Positions 16,145 to 25,596 of a stretch of DNA of 33,610 nt are shown one piece after another. The translations under genes and the position numbers were made by a program. The notes below the pieces were generated by a model. The model ran no database searches. It was not told the origin of the DNA and saw nothing but the letters and a program-made list of their open reading frames with translations. How positions within the stretch are numbered: the stretch's first letter is position 1; each line of letters begins with the position of its first letter. The DNA comes from Omnitrophica WOR_2 bacterium RIFOXYA2_FULL_38_17. GTDB taxonomy: Bacteria; Omnitrophota; Gorgyraeia; Zapsychrales; Zapsychraceae. The stretch covers positions 1 to 33,610 of the forward strand of contig MHHG01000050.1 of assembly GCA_001805965.1 (NCBI GenBank). Reading direction: 5' to 3'.

Positions 16145-16503
16145 ACGCAGCCGAAACCATACAAATAACACCAAGGTCAATAAAGAAACTGAAATTTAAT
16201 AGCGACGGACTGATTCCAGCCATTGTTCAGGACTATAAATCAAATGAAGTCTTAATGCTAGCGTACATGAATATTGATTCACTAAAAGAGACCTTAAAGA
16301 TAGGCAAAACATGCTTCTGGTCACGGTCACGAAAAGAATACTGGGTAAAGGGAATGACATCTGGCCATTTTCAATTTGTAAAGAGCGTAGCCTATGATTG
16401 TGACTGCGACACTCTATTGATCAAAGTTCGGCAAGTTGGATACGCATGCCACACAATGAAAAAAAGCTGTTTTTACAGAAAGATCGAGATAAAGAAACAA
16501 TGA
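16141..16503 (+). CDS. hisI: Phosphoribosyl-AMP cyclohydrolase HisI
   Basis: This 120-residue zinc and magnesium enzyme opens the adenine ring of phosphoribosyl-AMP, the third step of histidine synthesis. Diagnostic motifs are [29 protein letters not shown] and the zinc cysteines in [10 protein letters not shown]. Only the cyclohydrolase domain is present; the HisE pyrophosphohydrolase that is often fused behind it is missing and must be encoded elsewhere. Both ends overlap neighbours by 4 bases (hisF and trpE). Confidence 0.96.
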   Translation: MNAAETIQITPRSIKKLKFNSDGLIPAIVQDYKSNEVLMLAYMNIDSLKETLKIGKTCFWSRSRKEYWVKGMTSGHFQFVKSVAYDCDCDTLLIKVRQVGYACHTMKKSCFYRKIEIKKQ

Positions 16504-18011
16504 GCTTTGTACCTTCAGAAAAAGAATTTCTAGATTTAACAAAAAAAGGGAATCTGATACCTGTATATAAAGAAATACTTGGCGATCTTGAGACGCCTGT
16601 ATCTGCATATTTCAAGATCGCAAGCGACTCTAAATATTCATTTCTTTTAGAATCTGTTGAAGGTGAAGAAAAGGTCGCAAGGTTCTCATTTCTTGCCAAA
16701 GACCCTGAACTGATATTTGAATCAAAAAACGATCAGATCAAGATCACAAGATTCAAGAACAAAAAGCCCATTGTCGAAATAATTGATGTTGATAGATCGC
16801 CGCTTACTGAGATAAGAAGGATCATAAAAAGATTCAATTTTGTAAACATTCCGGGACTTCCTAGATTCTGCGGTGGGCTTGTCGGATACCTAAGCTATGA
16901 TATCGTGAAATTTTTTGAAAAACTTCCCAACAAAACCACAAATGACCTTAAACTGCCCGACTCGCTTTTAATACTAGCAAAGGATTTTATAATATTTGAC
17001 CATCGCAACCATAGGATCAAGATTGTAAACTGTGTTGAAATTGACCCTGAAGACAATAAAGAACAAATATTGAAGAAGCACCAGAAAGCCTCAAAACACA
17101 TTGATGGCCTAATTTCACAACTTAATAGATCTCTAAAAATAATCGGCGCAAAAAAAGACCTGGCAAAGAACAAAAAGCTAAAGATAAAGTCTAACTTTAC
17201 TGAAGACCAATTTAAAAAGATCGTAACAGAAGCCAAAAAGCAGATAAGAGCAGGTGAAATCATTCAAGTCGTATTATCCCAACGTTTTGAAATTGATTTA
17301 AAAACATCGCCTTTTAATATATACAGGACCCTTCGGGCTTTAAATCCGTCGCCTTACATGTATTATCTAAATTTTGATAAGATCCAAATAATCGGATCAT
17401 CACCAGAACTTTTAGTAAGATGTGAAGACAAAATTGTTGATACAAGGCCTATAGCCGGAACGAGGCCCAGAGGCAAAGATGAAGAACAGGATGCGGAACT
17501 TGCTAAAGACCTATTAAATGATCCCAAAGAGAAAGCAGAGCACATAATGCTGGTTGACCTGGGAAGAAACGATCTAGGCAGGGTTTGCGAAAAAGGGACA
17601 GTACATTTATCTGAGTTCATGAGCATTGAAAAATATTCTCATGTAATGCACATAGTCAGCAATGTCAGAGGGCAATTAATGCCTTCTAAAGATGACATCG
17701 ATGTGCTTGAAGCTGCCTTTCCCGCAGGAACCGTATCTGGTGCACCAAAGATACGTGCAATGGAAATTATTGAGGATTTAGAGAAAGTTTCCCGCGGGCC
17801 TTACGCAGGATGCATTGGGTATTTCAGTTTCTCAGGAAATCTAGATACATGTATCACTATAAGAACGATCGTAGCAACTGGTGGTAAAGCCTATGTTCAG
17901 GCTGGAGCAGGAATTGTTGCTGATTCTGTTCCGAAAAAGGAATATCAGGAGACAATTAACAAGGCCATGGCACAAATAAAAGCTATTGAATTAGCGCATA
18001 AACAAGAATAA
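16500..18011 (+). CDS. trpE: Anthranilate synthase component I
   Basis: This 503-residue chorismate-utilising enzyme makes anthranilate from chorismate using ammonia or TrpG-derived nitrogen, the first committed step of tryptophan synthesis. The N-terminal LLESVEG resembles the tryptophan feedback-binding segment. The C-terminal domain has [54 protein letters not shown] and GAGIVADS, which favour TrpE over PabB. I chose ATG at 16500 because it overlaps the hisI stop (ATGA); an in-frame ATG at 16446 would run deep into hisI. No trpG or other trp genes follow. Confidence 0.94.
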   Translation: MSFVPSEKEFLDLTKKGNLIPVYKEILGDLETPVSAYFKIASDSKYSFLLESVEGEEKVARFSFLAKDPELIFESKNDQIKITRFKNKKPIVEIIDVDRSPLTEIRRIIKRFNFVNIPGLPRFCGGLVGYLSYDIVKFFEKLPNKTTNDLKLPDSLLILAKDFIIFDHRNHRIKIVNCVEIDPEDNKEQILKKHQKASKHIDGLISQLNRSLKIIGAKKDLAKNKKLKIKSNFTEDQFKKIVTEAKKQIRAGEIIQVVLSQRFEIDLKTSPFNIYRTLRALNPSPYMYYLNFDKIQIIGSSPELLVRCEDKIVDTRPIAGTRPRGKDEEQDAELAKDLLNDPKEKAEHIMLVDLGRNDLGRVCEKGTVHLSEFMSIEKYSHVMHIVSNVRGQLMPSKDDIDVLEAAFPAGTVSGAPKIRAMEIIEDLEKVSRGPYAGCIGYFSFSGNLDTCITIRTIVATGGKAYVQAGAGIVADSVPKKEYQETINKAMAQIKAIELAHKQE

Positions 18012-18051
18012 ATAATGACTCAATTGTCAGAATAACAAGGAGAAAAAGTAA

Positions 18052-18300
18052 ATGGAAGTAAAAATCAGATTACAAAGAGCAGGTCAAGCAGCTAAAGGTA
18101 GATACAATTACCGTGTTGTTGCAATCAGCAAATCAAGGTCAAGAGACGGTAAGCACGTGGAGATATTGGGCCATTATGATCCCGCAAAAAAACCGGCTGT
18201 TTTTGCTATTGACCAGGAAAAGCTAAACAAGTGGCTGGAAAGTGGCGCTATCATGAGCAATACTGTTAGAACCCTTGTAAAAAAAGAAAACAAGAAATAA
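18052..18300 (+). CDS. rpsP: 30S ribosomal protein S16
   Basis: This 82-residue basic protein of the small ribosomal subunit matches S16 throughout: VKIRLQRAGQAAKGRYNYRVV, SRSRDGK, LGHYDP and GAIMSNTVRTLVKK. AAGGAG precedes the ATG at good spacing. S16 is usually followed by rimM, trmD and rplS; here yajC and secDF follow instead, so the usual ribosomal-RNA maturation cluster is broken up. Confidence 0.97.
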   Translation: MEVKIRLQRAGQAAKGRYNYRVVAISKSRSRDGKHVEILGHYDPAKKPAVFAIDQEKLNKWLESGAIMSNTVRTLVKKENKK

Positions 18301-18331
18301 ATCTTAGCAGCCACAATTAAAGGAGATAAAT

Positions 18332-18634
18332 ATGGGAGCCGAACAAGCTGTAAATCCATTGACACAACTACTGACACAACTACCAATCATTCCGTATATA
18401 TTGATATTTTTTATTTTCTATTTTCTTGTCATTAAACCACAGAAAGACAAGCAAAAAGAGGCGGCAGAAATGAAATCCGCTTTAAATAAGAATGACGAAA
18501 TAGTGACATCCGGTGGCATACATGGAACAGTTGTTAATGTAAAAGAAAAAACTGTTGTCGTTCGTGTTGATGATAATGTTAAGATCGAGTTTGAAAAAGA
18601 GGCAATAGCCTCTGTTGTAAGATCGAAAAAGTAA
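18332..18634 (+). CDS. yajC: Sec translocon accessory subunit YajC
   Basis: This 100-residue inner-membrane protein belongs to the SecDF-YajC complex. One transmembrane helix (IPYILIFFIFYFLVIKP, about 26-42) is followed by a cytoplasmic domain with the family pattern KNDEIVTSGGIHGTVVNV and a final beta segment VKIEFEKEAIASVV. AAAGGAG precedes the ATG. It lies directly upstream of secDF, as in most bacteria. Confidence 0.96.
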   Translation: MGAEQAVNPLTQLLTQLPIIPYILIFFIFYFLVIKPQKDKQKEAAEMKSALNKNDEIVTSGGIHGTVVNVKEKTVVVRVDDNVKIEFEKEAIASVVRSKK

Positions 18635-18682
18635 ACCGTTGATATAGGATAAAATCATATACGAATTGCAAAAGGAGCATTT

Positions 18683-20878
18683 ATGACTAAAAATCTTAGA
18701 AATAGAGTTCTTCTTGTTTTGGGAGTAGTCGTTGCATCTATTTATTTCGCCTTTCCAGCACAAAAAAGAATAAATCTAGGCCTTGACCTTAAAGGCGGCA
18801 TGCATCTTGTTCTTCAGGTTAATACCAGTGATCTGAAATCAGAAGATAAAAATGATGCTGTGCTTAAAGCCATTGATATTTTAAGGAACAGAATTGACAG
18901 CATGGGTGTTGGAGAAACCGTTCTTCAAAGGCAAGGAGAGAACGAAATCCTTATTCAGCTTCCAGGAATAACAAACAGGGACGAAGCGCTTGCTTTATTG
19001 GGAAGAGTTGCTCAACTTGAATTCAGGCTCGTCAGTGACAACCCAAATCACCTTAGGAAGGCTTTAGAGGGCACTATTCCTGCAGGATATATTTTAAAGA
19101 ACTTAAAAGGGGATGCAAACGAGCCCATTATCCTTGAAGACACGATCGCATTAAAAGGTGATGCAGTAAGCGATGCAAGAGTTGATTTTGATTCGTCCGG
19201 ATTTGGCCAGCCATATATCTCTTTACAGTTTAATACTGACGGAGCAAAAGCTTTTGCCAAGCTTACAAGGGACAATGTCGGGCGCAGATTAGCTATTATT
19301 ATTGATAATGAAGTTCTGTCAGCTCCAAACATCAATGAGCCAATACTTGGCGGAAAAGGACAAATAACAGGCACCTTTACTTTTGAGGAAGCATCTATTC
19401 TGTCTCGAGCATTAAGACATGGTTCTCTTCCGGCACCTATAATAATAGAAGAAGAAAGAACCATAGGGCCATTATTAGGGAAAGAGTCCATTGTTTCAGG
19501 AATAAAAGCAGCAATAATCGGTGGCATTTTAGTTTTTGCTTTTATGCTGATATACTATCTTACCGCAGGCGTTGTTTCAAACATTGCACTTATGCTTAAT
19601 CTACTTATGATATTCGGTATAATGGGTTTTCTTAATGTCATGTTGCCCAATAGTCCATTAGTATTAACATTGCCGGGCATTGCAGGTATTATACTAACTC
19701 TCGGCATGGCTGTTGATGCAAATGTTCTTATAAATGAAAGAATTAGGGAAGAGCTCCAGAACGGGCAACCTATTAAGGCAGCTATCAATAATGGATTTAG
19801 CAAAGCTCTTAAGGCTATCATTGACTCCAATGCAACAACACTTATAGCAGCTTTTATGTTATTTCAATTTGGATCAGGACCCATTAAAGGTTTTGCTGTA
19901 ACACTGACGCTAGGTCTAATTTCCAGCTTATTTACAGCCATTTTTGTTACAAGAACATTATTCAATATACTTCTAGAATTAAAATTCCTAAAGAAGCTTA
20001 CCATGCTTAGCTTCTTCACTGATACAAATATCGATTTTGTAGCAAAAAGATATTACTGCTATGCTCTTTCCACCATTTTGATCATTGGCAGCATCTTCAT
20101 TTTAGCAAAAAAGAAAGATGCGGCTTACGGAATAGACTTTGCTGGAGGACAGTTTCAGGAGTATAAATTCGAAAAACCAATTGAAGCAGATGTGCTGCGC
20201 GCTGCTTTGGAGCAAAACGGCATCAAGGATGCAATAATTCAGCAATTCGAGAAAAACCCGGAAAACATTATTGTTCGCACATCAGGCGACACATATGATA
20301 ATGTCGTCAGTACTTTTAAAAATGTTTTCCCTGACAACGTATTCGAAATCCTTCGTATTGAAAAAGTTGGGCCAGTTGTAGGAAAGAACTTAAGACACAG
20401 GGCAGTACTGGCAATAATTTTTGCTTTAGCAGGCATTCTAGTGTTTGTTGGATTCAGGTTCAAGCACTTTGATTTCGCGGCTGCAGGGGTTATTGCTTTA
20501 ATACATGATGTTTTTGTGTCTTTAGGTATCGTTGTAATGATGGGTCGGGAGATTGACCTTCTCGTTATCACAGCTTTACTGACCATTGCCGGTTACTCAA
20601 TAAATGACACCATCATAATTTATGACAGAGTAAGAGAAAATTCAGTTAAGTTAAGAAAGAAACCTTTAGCTGATATTATTAATATAAGCGTCAACCAGAC
20701 CCTAGGGCGAACTATACTAACAACAATTACTACACTTTTTGTTGTAGTGACTCTATTTTTAAAGGGAGGCGAAGTTTTAAACACCTTTGCTCTTTGTTTA
20801 ATGATAGGGTTTATCGCTGGTACTTATTCAACAATTTTTATTGCATCCCCGCTGGTTTTGGCTTGGCAGAAAAAATAG
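18683..20878 (+). CDS. secDF: Fused protein-export membrane protein SecDF
   Basis: This 731-residue single-chain SecD-SecF fusion uses the proton-motive force to help preproteins leave the SecYEG channel. The SecD half (1 to about 440) has a first transmembrane helix, the P1 motif INLGLDLKGGMHLVL, a periplasmic head and five more helices including GMAVDANVLINERIREE. The SecF half starts near residue 445 with FFTDTNIDFVAKR, then YGIDFAGG and five further helices with TIAGYSINDTIIIYDRVREN. Twelve helices in total are expected. The fusion resembles Bacillus SecDF (737 residues), unlike the split E. coli proteins. AAAGGAG precedes the ATG. Confidence 0.96.
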   Translation: MTKNLRNRVLLVLGVVVASIYFAFPAQKRINLGLDLKGGMHLVLQVNTSDLKSEDKNDAVLKAIDILRNRIDSMGVGETVLQRQGENEILIQLPGITNRDEALALLGRVAQLEFRLVSDNPNHLRKALEGTIPAGYILKNLKGDANEPIILEDTIALKGDAVSDARVDFDSSGFGQPYISLQFNTDGAKAFAKLTRDNVGRRLAIIIDNEVLSAPNINEPILGGKGQITGTFTFEEASILSRALRHGSLPAPIIIEEERTIGPLLGKESIVSGIKAAIIGGILVFAFMLIYYLTAGVVSNIALMLNLLMIFGIMGFLNVMLPNSPLVLTLPGIAGIILTLGMAVDANVLINERIREELQNGQPIKAAINNGFSKALKAIIDSNATTLIAAFMLFQFGSGPIKGFAVTLTLGLISSLFTAIFVTRTLFNILLELKFLKKLTMLSFFTDTNIDFVAKRYYCYALSTILIIGSIFILAKKKDAAYGIDFAGGQFQEYKFEKPIEADVLRAALEQNGIKDAIIQQFEKNPENIIVRTSGDTYDNVVSTFKNVFPDNVFEILRIEKVGPVVGKNLRHRAVLAIIFALAGILVFVGFRFKHFDFAAAGVIALIHDVFVSLGIVVMMGREIDLLVITALLTIAGYSINDTIIIYDRVRENSVKLRKKPLADIINISVNQTLGRTILTTITTLFVVVTLFLKGGEVLNTFALCLMIGFIAGTYSTIFIASPLVLAWQKK

Positions 20879-20888
20879 GTCAAAATAC

Positions 20889-20928
20889 GAAATAGGGCAA
20901 GATAATCTTCTGGATCTTGCCCTATTTC
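20889..20928 (+). terminator. Strong hairpin after secDF, candidate terminator
   Basis: A perfect 15-bp stem, GAAATAGGGCAAGAT (20889-20903) / ATCTTGCCCTATTTC (20914-20928), encloses a 10-base loop. The T-rich 3' arm lacks a clean T-run, so termination may be partial. It ends 17 bases before the mfd start codon, so mfd may be expressed by read-through or from a promoter within secDF. Confidence 0.5.
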
Positions 20929-20945
20929 ATATTAAAAAATGTATT

Positions 20946-22850
20946 ATGTTCGAATCACTAGAACTTTTTATCGGGCAGGTTATAGATATTGAGACCCTCC
21001 TTAACAACCTTGCCGCATTTAACTACAAAAATGTAAAAAGAGCTCTTATTGAAGGAGAGTTTAGCCAAAGAGGAGAGATCCTTGATGTGTATCCTGTAAA
21101 CTTTGACGGACCTGTACGTATTGATTTTGATGATGAGAAGATATCAAGAATCGCTAGCATCAATTTAAGAAGTCAGAAATCTATCTGGCAGCACAAGATC
21201 ATAATCATCCTGCCCTTTCATAAAAAGAAAAAAGAAGATGTTTTCACCTCTGATATTCCCCTGAATAATTTTGTTGATATCCAAAAAGGCGATTATGTCG
21301 TTCACAACAACCACGGGATCGGCAGATTCCTGGGGATAAAAGAATTTGATATATCCGACAGCAAAAAAGAGCATCTAATAATCGAATATAAAGATGGCGA
21401 CAAACTTTACGTTCCAAAGCACGATATGCGCCTGGTACAAAAATATGTAAGTTTTAACAAAAAACCCCCGAGGCTATTTAAGCTAGGCAGCAAAGAGTGG
21501 CACAAAGTGAGAATAAAGATTCAAAAGCGCCTTCAAATGCTTGCCGCTGAACTACTTCACACGCAGGCTCTCAGAGCAAGTCTAAAAGGGCATCTGTTTT
21601 CTGAGGACACTCAATGGCAGAAAGAATTTGAAAACGCCTTTCCATATACGGAAACTGATGACCAGATAAAAGCTACTCTAGAAGTAAAGCAGGATATGGA
21701 ATCTTTACAGCCAATGGACAGGCTTCTTTGTGGTGATGTCGGTTATGGCAAAACAGAGGTGGCATTACGTGCGGCTTTTAAAGCAGTAATGGATAATAAG
21801 CAAGTGGCAGTTTTAGTTCCCACAACTATTTTAGCTGAACAGCATTTTTACAATTTTTCTCACCGGATGAAAGATTTTCCTATAAAAGTTGCTATGCTAA
21901 GCCGTTTCAGGACAAAAAGCGAGCAAGTAGGCATAATAAAAGATTTAAAGGACGGGAAAGTCGATATTGTTATAGGAACCCACCGGCTTATTTCAAAAGA
22001 TATTTTTTTCAAGGATCTCGGATTGATAATTATAGATGAAGAACAGCGCTTTGGAGTAAAAGCAAAAGAGAGGCTTAAACATTTGCGTGTTCTGGCTGAT
22101 GTTTTAACTTTAACAGCAACACCAATACCAAGAACTCTTCATATGGCCTTAACTGGTGCCAGGGATATGTCTATCATTACAACTCCACCTCAAAATCGTA
22201 TTCCGATTAAAACCGAAATAGTCGAGTTTGATGAAGATCTTATTAAAAAAGCTATACAGCGCGAGTTAAAAAGAAAGGGCCAAGTGTTTTTTCTTCATAA
22301 TCGTGTTGAAGATATTGAACAAATTGCTAGAATAGTAAATAGATTATCTGAATCTGCACGAATTGGCATAGCTCATGGCCAAATGTCTCCAAAAGTGCTG
22401 GAAGACATCATGATAAAATTCCTGGATGGAGCGATAGATGTTTTAGTTTGCACAACTATCATAGGTTCTGGAATTGATATTCCAAATGCCAACACGCTTA
22501 TCGTTAATAGAGCGGATAATTTTGGATTGGCTGATCTTCATCAATTGCGCGGAAGAGTAGGAAGATCAGACGTCAAATCATATGCCTATTTTATTGTTCC
22601 TCCAAAAAAGATATTGTCGTCGATAGCAAAGGCAAGATTGGAAGCTATTGAAAAATTTTGTGGACTTGGCGCAGGATTCAAGATAGCATTTGAGGACATG
22701 CAGCTTCGCGGTGCTGGTAATTTGCTTGGAGGAGAGCAGCACGGCTATATTACAAGCATTGGGTTTGATTTATATTGCAGGCTATTAAAAGAATCTGTTG
22801 AAAATCTAAAATTATTAAACGAAGGGACCGCTAATGCAGCAAACATTTAA
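20946..22850 (+). CDS. mfd: Short Mfd-type transcription-repair translocase
   Basis: This 634-residue ATPase is clearly related to Mfd, which displaces stalled RNA polymerase and recruits UvrA. It is about half the usual 1,100-1,150 residues. Residues 1-90 align with the UvrB-like UvrA-binding domain (VIDIETLL, GEFSQRG, PVRIDF). They are followed directly by the CarD-like RNA-polymerase-interacting domain (about 110-170, GDYVVHNNHGIGRFLG) and the RecG-like motor (Walker A GDVGYGKTE at 263-271, DEEQ at 364-367, LTATPIPRTL, QLRGRVGRS). Domains D1a, D1b, D3 and the C-terminal D7 are absent. ATG 20946 is the likely start; no Shine-Dalgarno sequence is visible. An upstream in-frame ATG at 20841 lies inside secDF. 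Confidence 0.88.
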   Translation: MFESLELFIGQVIDIETLLNNLAAFNYKNVKRALIEGEFSQRGEILDVYPVNFDGPVRIDFDDEKISRIASINLRSQKSIWQHKIIIILPFHKKKKEDVFTSDIPLNNFVDIQKGDYVVHNNHGIGRFLGIKEFDISDSKKEHLIIEYKDGDKLYVPKHDMRLVQKYVSFNKKPPRLFKLGSKEWHKVRIKIQKRLQMLAAELLHTQALRASLKGHLFSEDTQWQKEFENAFPYTETDDQIKATLEVKQDMESLQPMDRLLCGDVGYGKTEVALRAAFKAVMDNKQVAVLVPTTILAEQHFYNFSHRMKDFPIKVAMLSRFRTKSEQVGIIKDLKDGKVDIVIGTHRLISKDIFFKDLGLIIIDEEQRFGVKAKERLKHLRVLADVLTLTATPIPRTLHMALTGARDMSIITTPPQNRIPIKTEIVEFDEDLIKKAIQRELKRKGQVFFLHNRVEDIEQIARIVNRLSESARIGIAHGQMSPKVLEDIMIKFLDGAIDVLVCTTIIGSGIDIPNANTLIVNRADNFGLADLHQLRGRVGRSDVKSYAYFIVPPKKILSSIAKARLEAIEKFCGLGAGFKIAFEDMQLRGAGNLLGGEQHGYITSIGFDLYCRLLKESVENLKLLNEGTANAANI

Positions 22851-23778
22851 AGCAGTAAAGTCAATTTTTATATCTTTACTGATAATACTAATATTAATAA
22901 TAAACTGTTACGCAATTGAAGATGCAATTGTCGCCGTAGTAAACAATGAATTGCTGACACTTAAAGATTTAAAGAACTATATCTTGTCTACTCAAGCAAG
23001 CCTGGTGACTGAGGGTATTCCCGAAGAAAAAATTAAAGTTATTATGGCAGAACTTCAAAAAAATGGGCTAAACAAGCTTATTGAGGACAAACTTATCTTA
23101 AGCCGTGCGAACGTTATCGGGTTAGAAGTCCAGGACAAATTAGTGAATGAAAGAATGAAAGAAATCAAATCAAAATACGCATCTGAGCAGGAATTCTTGG
23201 ATGCATTAATTAAAAATGGGACAAACATAACAGAGCTAAAAAGCAAATACAAAGACCAATTCAAGATACAATTTGTTATTGAGCATGAAGTAAAATCAAA
23301 AATATATGTTAATCCTCAAGAAGTGACAGATTTCTATGAAAGCAATAAAGAACTTTTTCAAAAAAAGGAACGAGTTGTTTTGGATTCGATATATATTTCA
23401 TATGGCAAGGACAAATCCGCTGCTCAAGCTAAAGCAAACGAGGCTATTGCAAAAATAATGGCAGGAAAAGATTTCCTGGAAACGGCAAAAGAATATTCAG
23501 ACAGCCCTTCATTAGGAGAAATAGAAAAAGGCCAGTTAATGCCCTCTATTGAAGATATAATATTCAACATGGAAGAGGGCGGAGTGTCATCACAAGTAGA
23601 AGTTGACACTGGCATATATATATTCAGAATATCAAAAATTATAGAACCTAAGATTGCCCCTTTGGTTGAAGTTAAAGATAAAATATATAATTACGTATAC
23701 CAGAATAAGTTGAGTGAAAAGTTCCGAACATGGCTTGAAGAGTTAAAAAATAATGCCTATATCGAAATTAAAAAATAA
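22834..23778 (+). CDS. SurA/PpiC-type periplasmic peptidyl-prolyl isomerase
   Basis: This 314-residue exported chaperone probably helps outer-membrane proteins fold. The N terminus is a signal peptide (basic start, then LLIILILIINCYA), cleaved probably after CYA. Residues 28-170 match the SurA N-terminal chaperone domain (AIVAVVNNELLTLKDL). One parvulin domain follows at about 175-275, with AKEYSDSPSLGEIEKGQLMP and VSSQVEVDTGIYIFRI. A final helix (LSEKFRTWLEELKNNAYIEI) is typical. The start overlaps mfd by 17 bases, with GAAGGGA as ribosome binding site. A secretin in the same window fits the need for such a chaperone. A PrsA-like name is possible. Confidence 0.85.
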   Translation: MQQTFKAVKSIFISLLIILILIINCYAIEDAIVAVVNNELLTLKDLKNYILSTQASLVTEGIPEEKIKVIMAELQKNGLNKLIEDKLILSRANVIGLEVQDKLVNERMKEIKSKYASEQEFLDALIKNGTNITELKSKYKDQFKIQFVIEHEVKSKIYVNPQEVTDFYESNKELFQKKERVVLDSIYISYGKDKSAAQAKANEAIAKIMAGKDFLETAKEYSDSPSLGEIEKGQLMPSIEDIIFNMEEGGVSSQVEVDTGIYIFRISKIIEPKIAPLVEVKDKIYNYVYQNKLSEKFRTWLEELKNNAYIEIKK

Positions 23779-24700
23779 AACTATTGGGATCACTTTAGGG
23801 GATCCTTCTGGTATCGGCCCCGAGATCATTGCCAAGGCGCTGTCAAATAGAGCAATACGGGATCTTGCAAACTTCAAGATCATTGGCGATCTAAGCATAT
23901 ACAAAAGATATTCCCAAGCAGAATACAAAAACTGTGATTTTATTGATCTCAAAACGATCCAACCAAAACATTTTAAAATCGGGACAATAAACGAACATAG
24001 TGGAAAAGCGGCTTTTTCATATTTAGAAAAATCAGTAGAATTATTAAAAAGCGGTGAAATCACCTCAATTGTTACGGCACCAGTATGCAAAGAAGCTATA
24101 AGCCTAAGTTATCCCAATTTTTGCGGACATACAGAATTCCTTGCTAGCGCCTTTAATATAAAAAATTTCGGGATGATGTTTTTAGGCCCAAGATTAAGGC
24201 TTCTTTTGGCAACAAGACATATCCCTATAAATAAAATACCATCTATATTAACTTCGGATCTCGTTTACGAAACAATCGATCTCGCCGATAAGACTTTAAA
24301 AAGCACATTTAGGATCAAAAAACCATCAATCGCTATATTGGGTCTTAATCCCCATGCAGGAGAAGGCGGCATACTGGGCAAGGAGGAAGAAGACATTATT
24401 ATTCCAGCGATGAATAAAGCTATAAGTCGTAAGATAATTGTAAAAGGGCCCTTTCCTTCAGACACTTTCTTTATCGATAATTCAACCAAATACGACATGA
24501 TCATTGCCATGTACCATGACCAGGGACTTATTCCAATTAAAACTTTATACTTTACCCAACTAGTTAACTTTACGATTGGTTTGCCTATAATCCGAACATC
24601 GCCTGCCCACGGAACGGCTTTTGATATAGCCGGCAAAGGTAAAGCAGACCCTTCCTCTATGATTGAATCAATAAAATTAGCAATACACTTATCCCAATGA
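23753..24700 (+). CDS. pdxA: 4-hydroxythreonine-4-phosphate dehydrogenase
   Basis: This 315-residue metal- and NAD-dependent enzyme oxidises 4-phosphohydroxy-L-threonine on the way to pyridoxal phosphate. Family motifs are ITLGDPSGIGPEI, GHTEFLA, LGLNPHAGEGG, PSDTFF, YHDQGLIPIKTL and the C-terminal IRTSPAHGTAFDIAGKGKAD. Metal-ligand histidines are visible in GHTEF, YHDQG and AHGT. It overlaps the upstream chaperone gene by 26 bases and ksgA by 4, the surA-pdxA-ksgA order also found in enterobacteria. The partner pdxJ is not in the window. Confidence 0.95.
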   Translation: MPISKLKNKTIGITLGDPSGIGPEIIAKALSNRAIRDLANFKIIGDLSIYKRYSQAEYKNCDFIDLKTIQPKHFKIGTINEHSGKAAFSYLEKSVELLKSGEITSIVTAPVCKEAISLSYPNFCGHTEFLASAFNIKNFGMMFLGPRLRLLLATRHIPINKIPSILTSDLVYETIDLADKTLKSTFRIKKPSIAILGLNPHAGEGGILGKEEEDIIIPAMNKAISRKIIVKGPFPSDTFFIDNSTKYDMIIAMYHDQGLIPIKTLYFTQLVNFTIGLPIIRTSPAHGTAFDIAGKGKADPSSMIESIKLAIHLSQ

Positions 24701-25533
24701 ATCATAGATACAAACAAAATCAAAATAAACCCTTAATCACAAATTCTTTTATAGCCAAAAAACGTCTTGGCCAAAACTTTCTAATTGACACAGAAATACA
24801 AAACAGGATTGTGTCGTCCTGTGACCTTCATGAGAACGATATAGTTCTTGAAATTGGTCCGGGACAAGGCGCATTAACTGAGAAGATAGCTAGACAAGTA
24901 AAAAGCGTAATTGCTGTTGAAAAGGATAGGACACTCGCAAAAGAACTGCAGGAGAAATATCACGGGTCTAATATTAAAGTGCTTTGTGCCGATTTCTTGA
25001 AATATTCATTTGACGAGCTTGAGGGAGACATAAAAGTCATTGGAAATCTTCCATATAATGTTGCAACCCCAATAATTGAGAGATTATTAGAAAACCGGTC
25101 ATTATTCACCTTTGTTTATATAACCGTTCAGCTAGAACACGCACAAAGAATGGTAGCAAAGCCAGCTTCAAAAAGTTATGGATCTTTAAGTTGTTTTGTT
25201 CAATTCTATTCAAATACTAATATCTTGTTCAAAATAGGCAGTCAAGCCTTTTGGCCTGTTCCTAAAGTGCAATCTTGCTTTATGAAGCTTGAGATATTAA
25301 AAGATGCAAGATATAGGGTTGAAAATGAAGCTTTGCTTTTTAGTATAATTAAAAATGCTTTTTCTCAGAGAAGAAAAACAATCGTGAATTCTTTGGCTGG
25401 CTTAGTTGGAAAAATTAATATTATTGATTTGCTTGAAAAATTAAATATAAGTCCAAAATTAAGGGCAGAAAATATAACTCTTAAAGAATACGTAGCTATA
25501 ACTAATAAACTCGCTCAGGAGAGGGTAAACTGA
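24697..25533 (+). CDS. rsmA: 16S rRNA dimethyladenosine transferase
   Basis: This 278-residue S-adenosylmethionine enzyme (KsgA/RsmA) dimethylates A1518 and A1519 of 16S rRNA late in 30S assembly. Motifs are KKRLGQNFL, LEIGPGQGALT (SAM binding), the acidic VEKD, catalytic NLPYN, VQLEHAQRM and FWPVPKVQSCF. The C-terminal small helical domain is complete. It begins with an ATGA overlap with pdxA and ends the long + strand run. The next gene is convergent, and the 63-bp gap between them shows no clear terminator. Confidence 0.96.
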   Translation: MNHRYKQNQNKPLITNSFIAKKRLGQNFLIDTEIQNRIVSSCDLHENDIVLEIGPGQGALTEKIARQVKSVIAVEKDRTLAKELQEKYHGSNIKVLCADFLKYSFDELEGDIKVIGNLPYNVATPIIERLLENRSLFTFVYITVQLEHAQRMVAKPASKSYGSLSCFVQFYSNTNILFKIGSQAFWPVPKVQSCFMKLEILKDARYRVENEALLFSIIKNAFSQRRKTIVNSLAGLVGKINIIDLLEKLNISPKLRAENITLKEYVAITNKLAQERVN

Positions 25534-25596
25534 GGATAAATCAGTAAAAAGGGAAGGGATAAAGCGGAAGGTTCAAATCTCTCGGATGTCGTGAAT

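Noticed and set aside
16446..16499. Longer trpE start at ATG 16446
   Set aside because: It would overlap 58 bases of hisI, whose conserved cysteine motif lies there. ATG 16500 gives the ATGA overlap used throughout the cluster.
20841..20945. Longer mfd start at ATG 20841
   Set aside because: This would overlap secDF and read through the hairpin. The extra residues do not resemble any Mfd domain, whereas residues from 20946 align with the start of D2.
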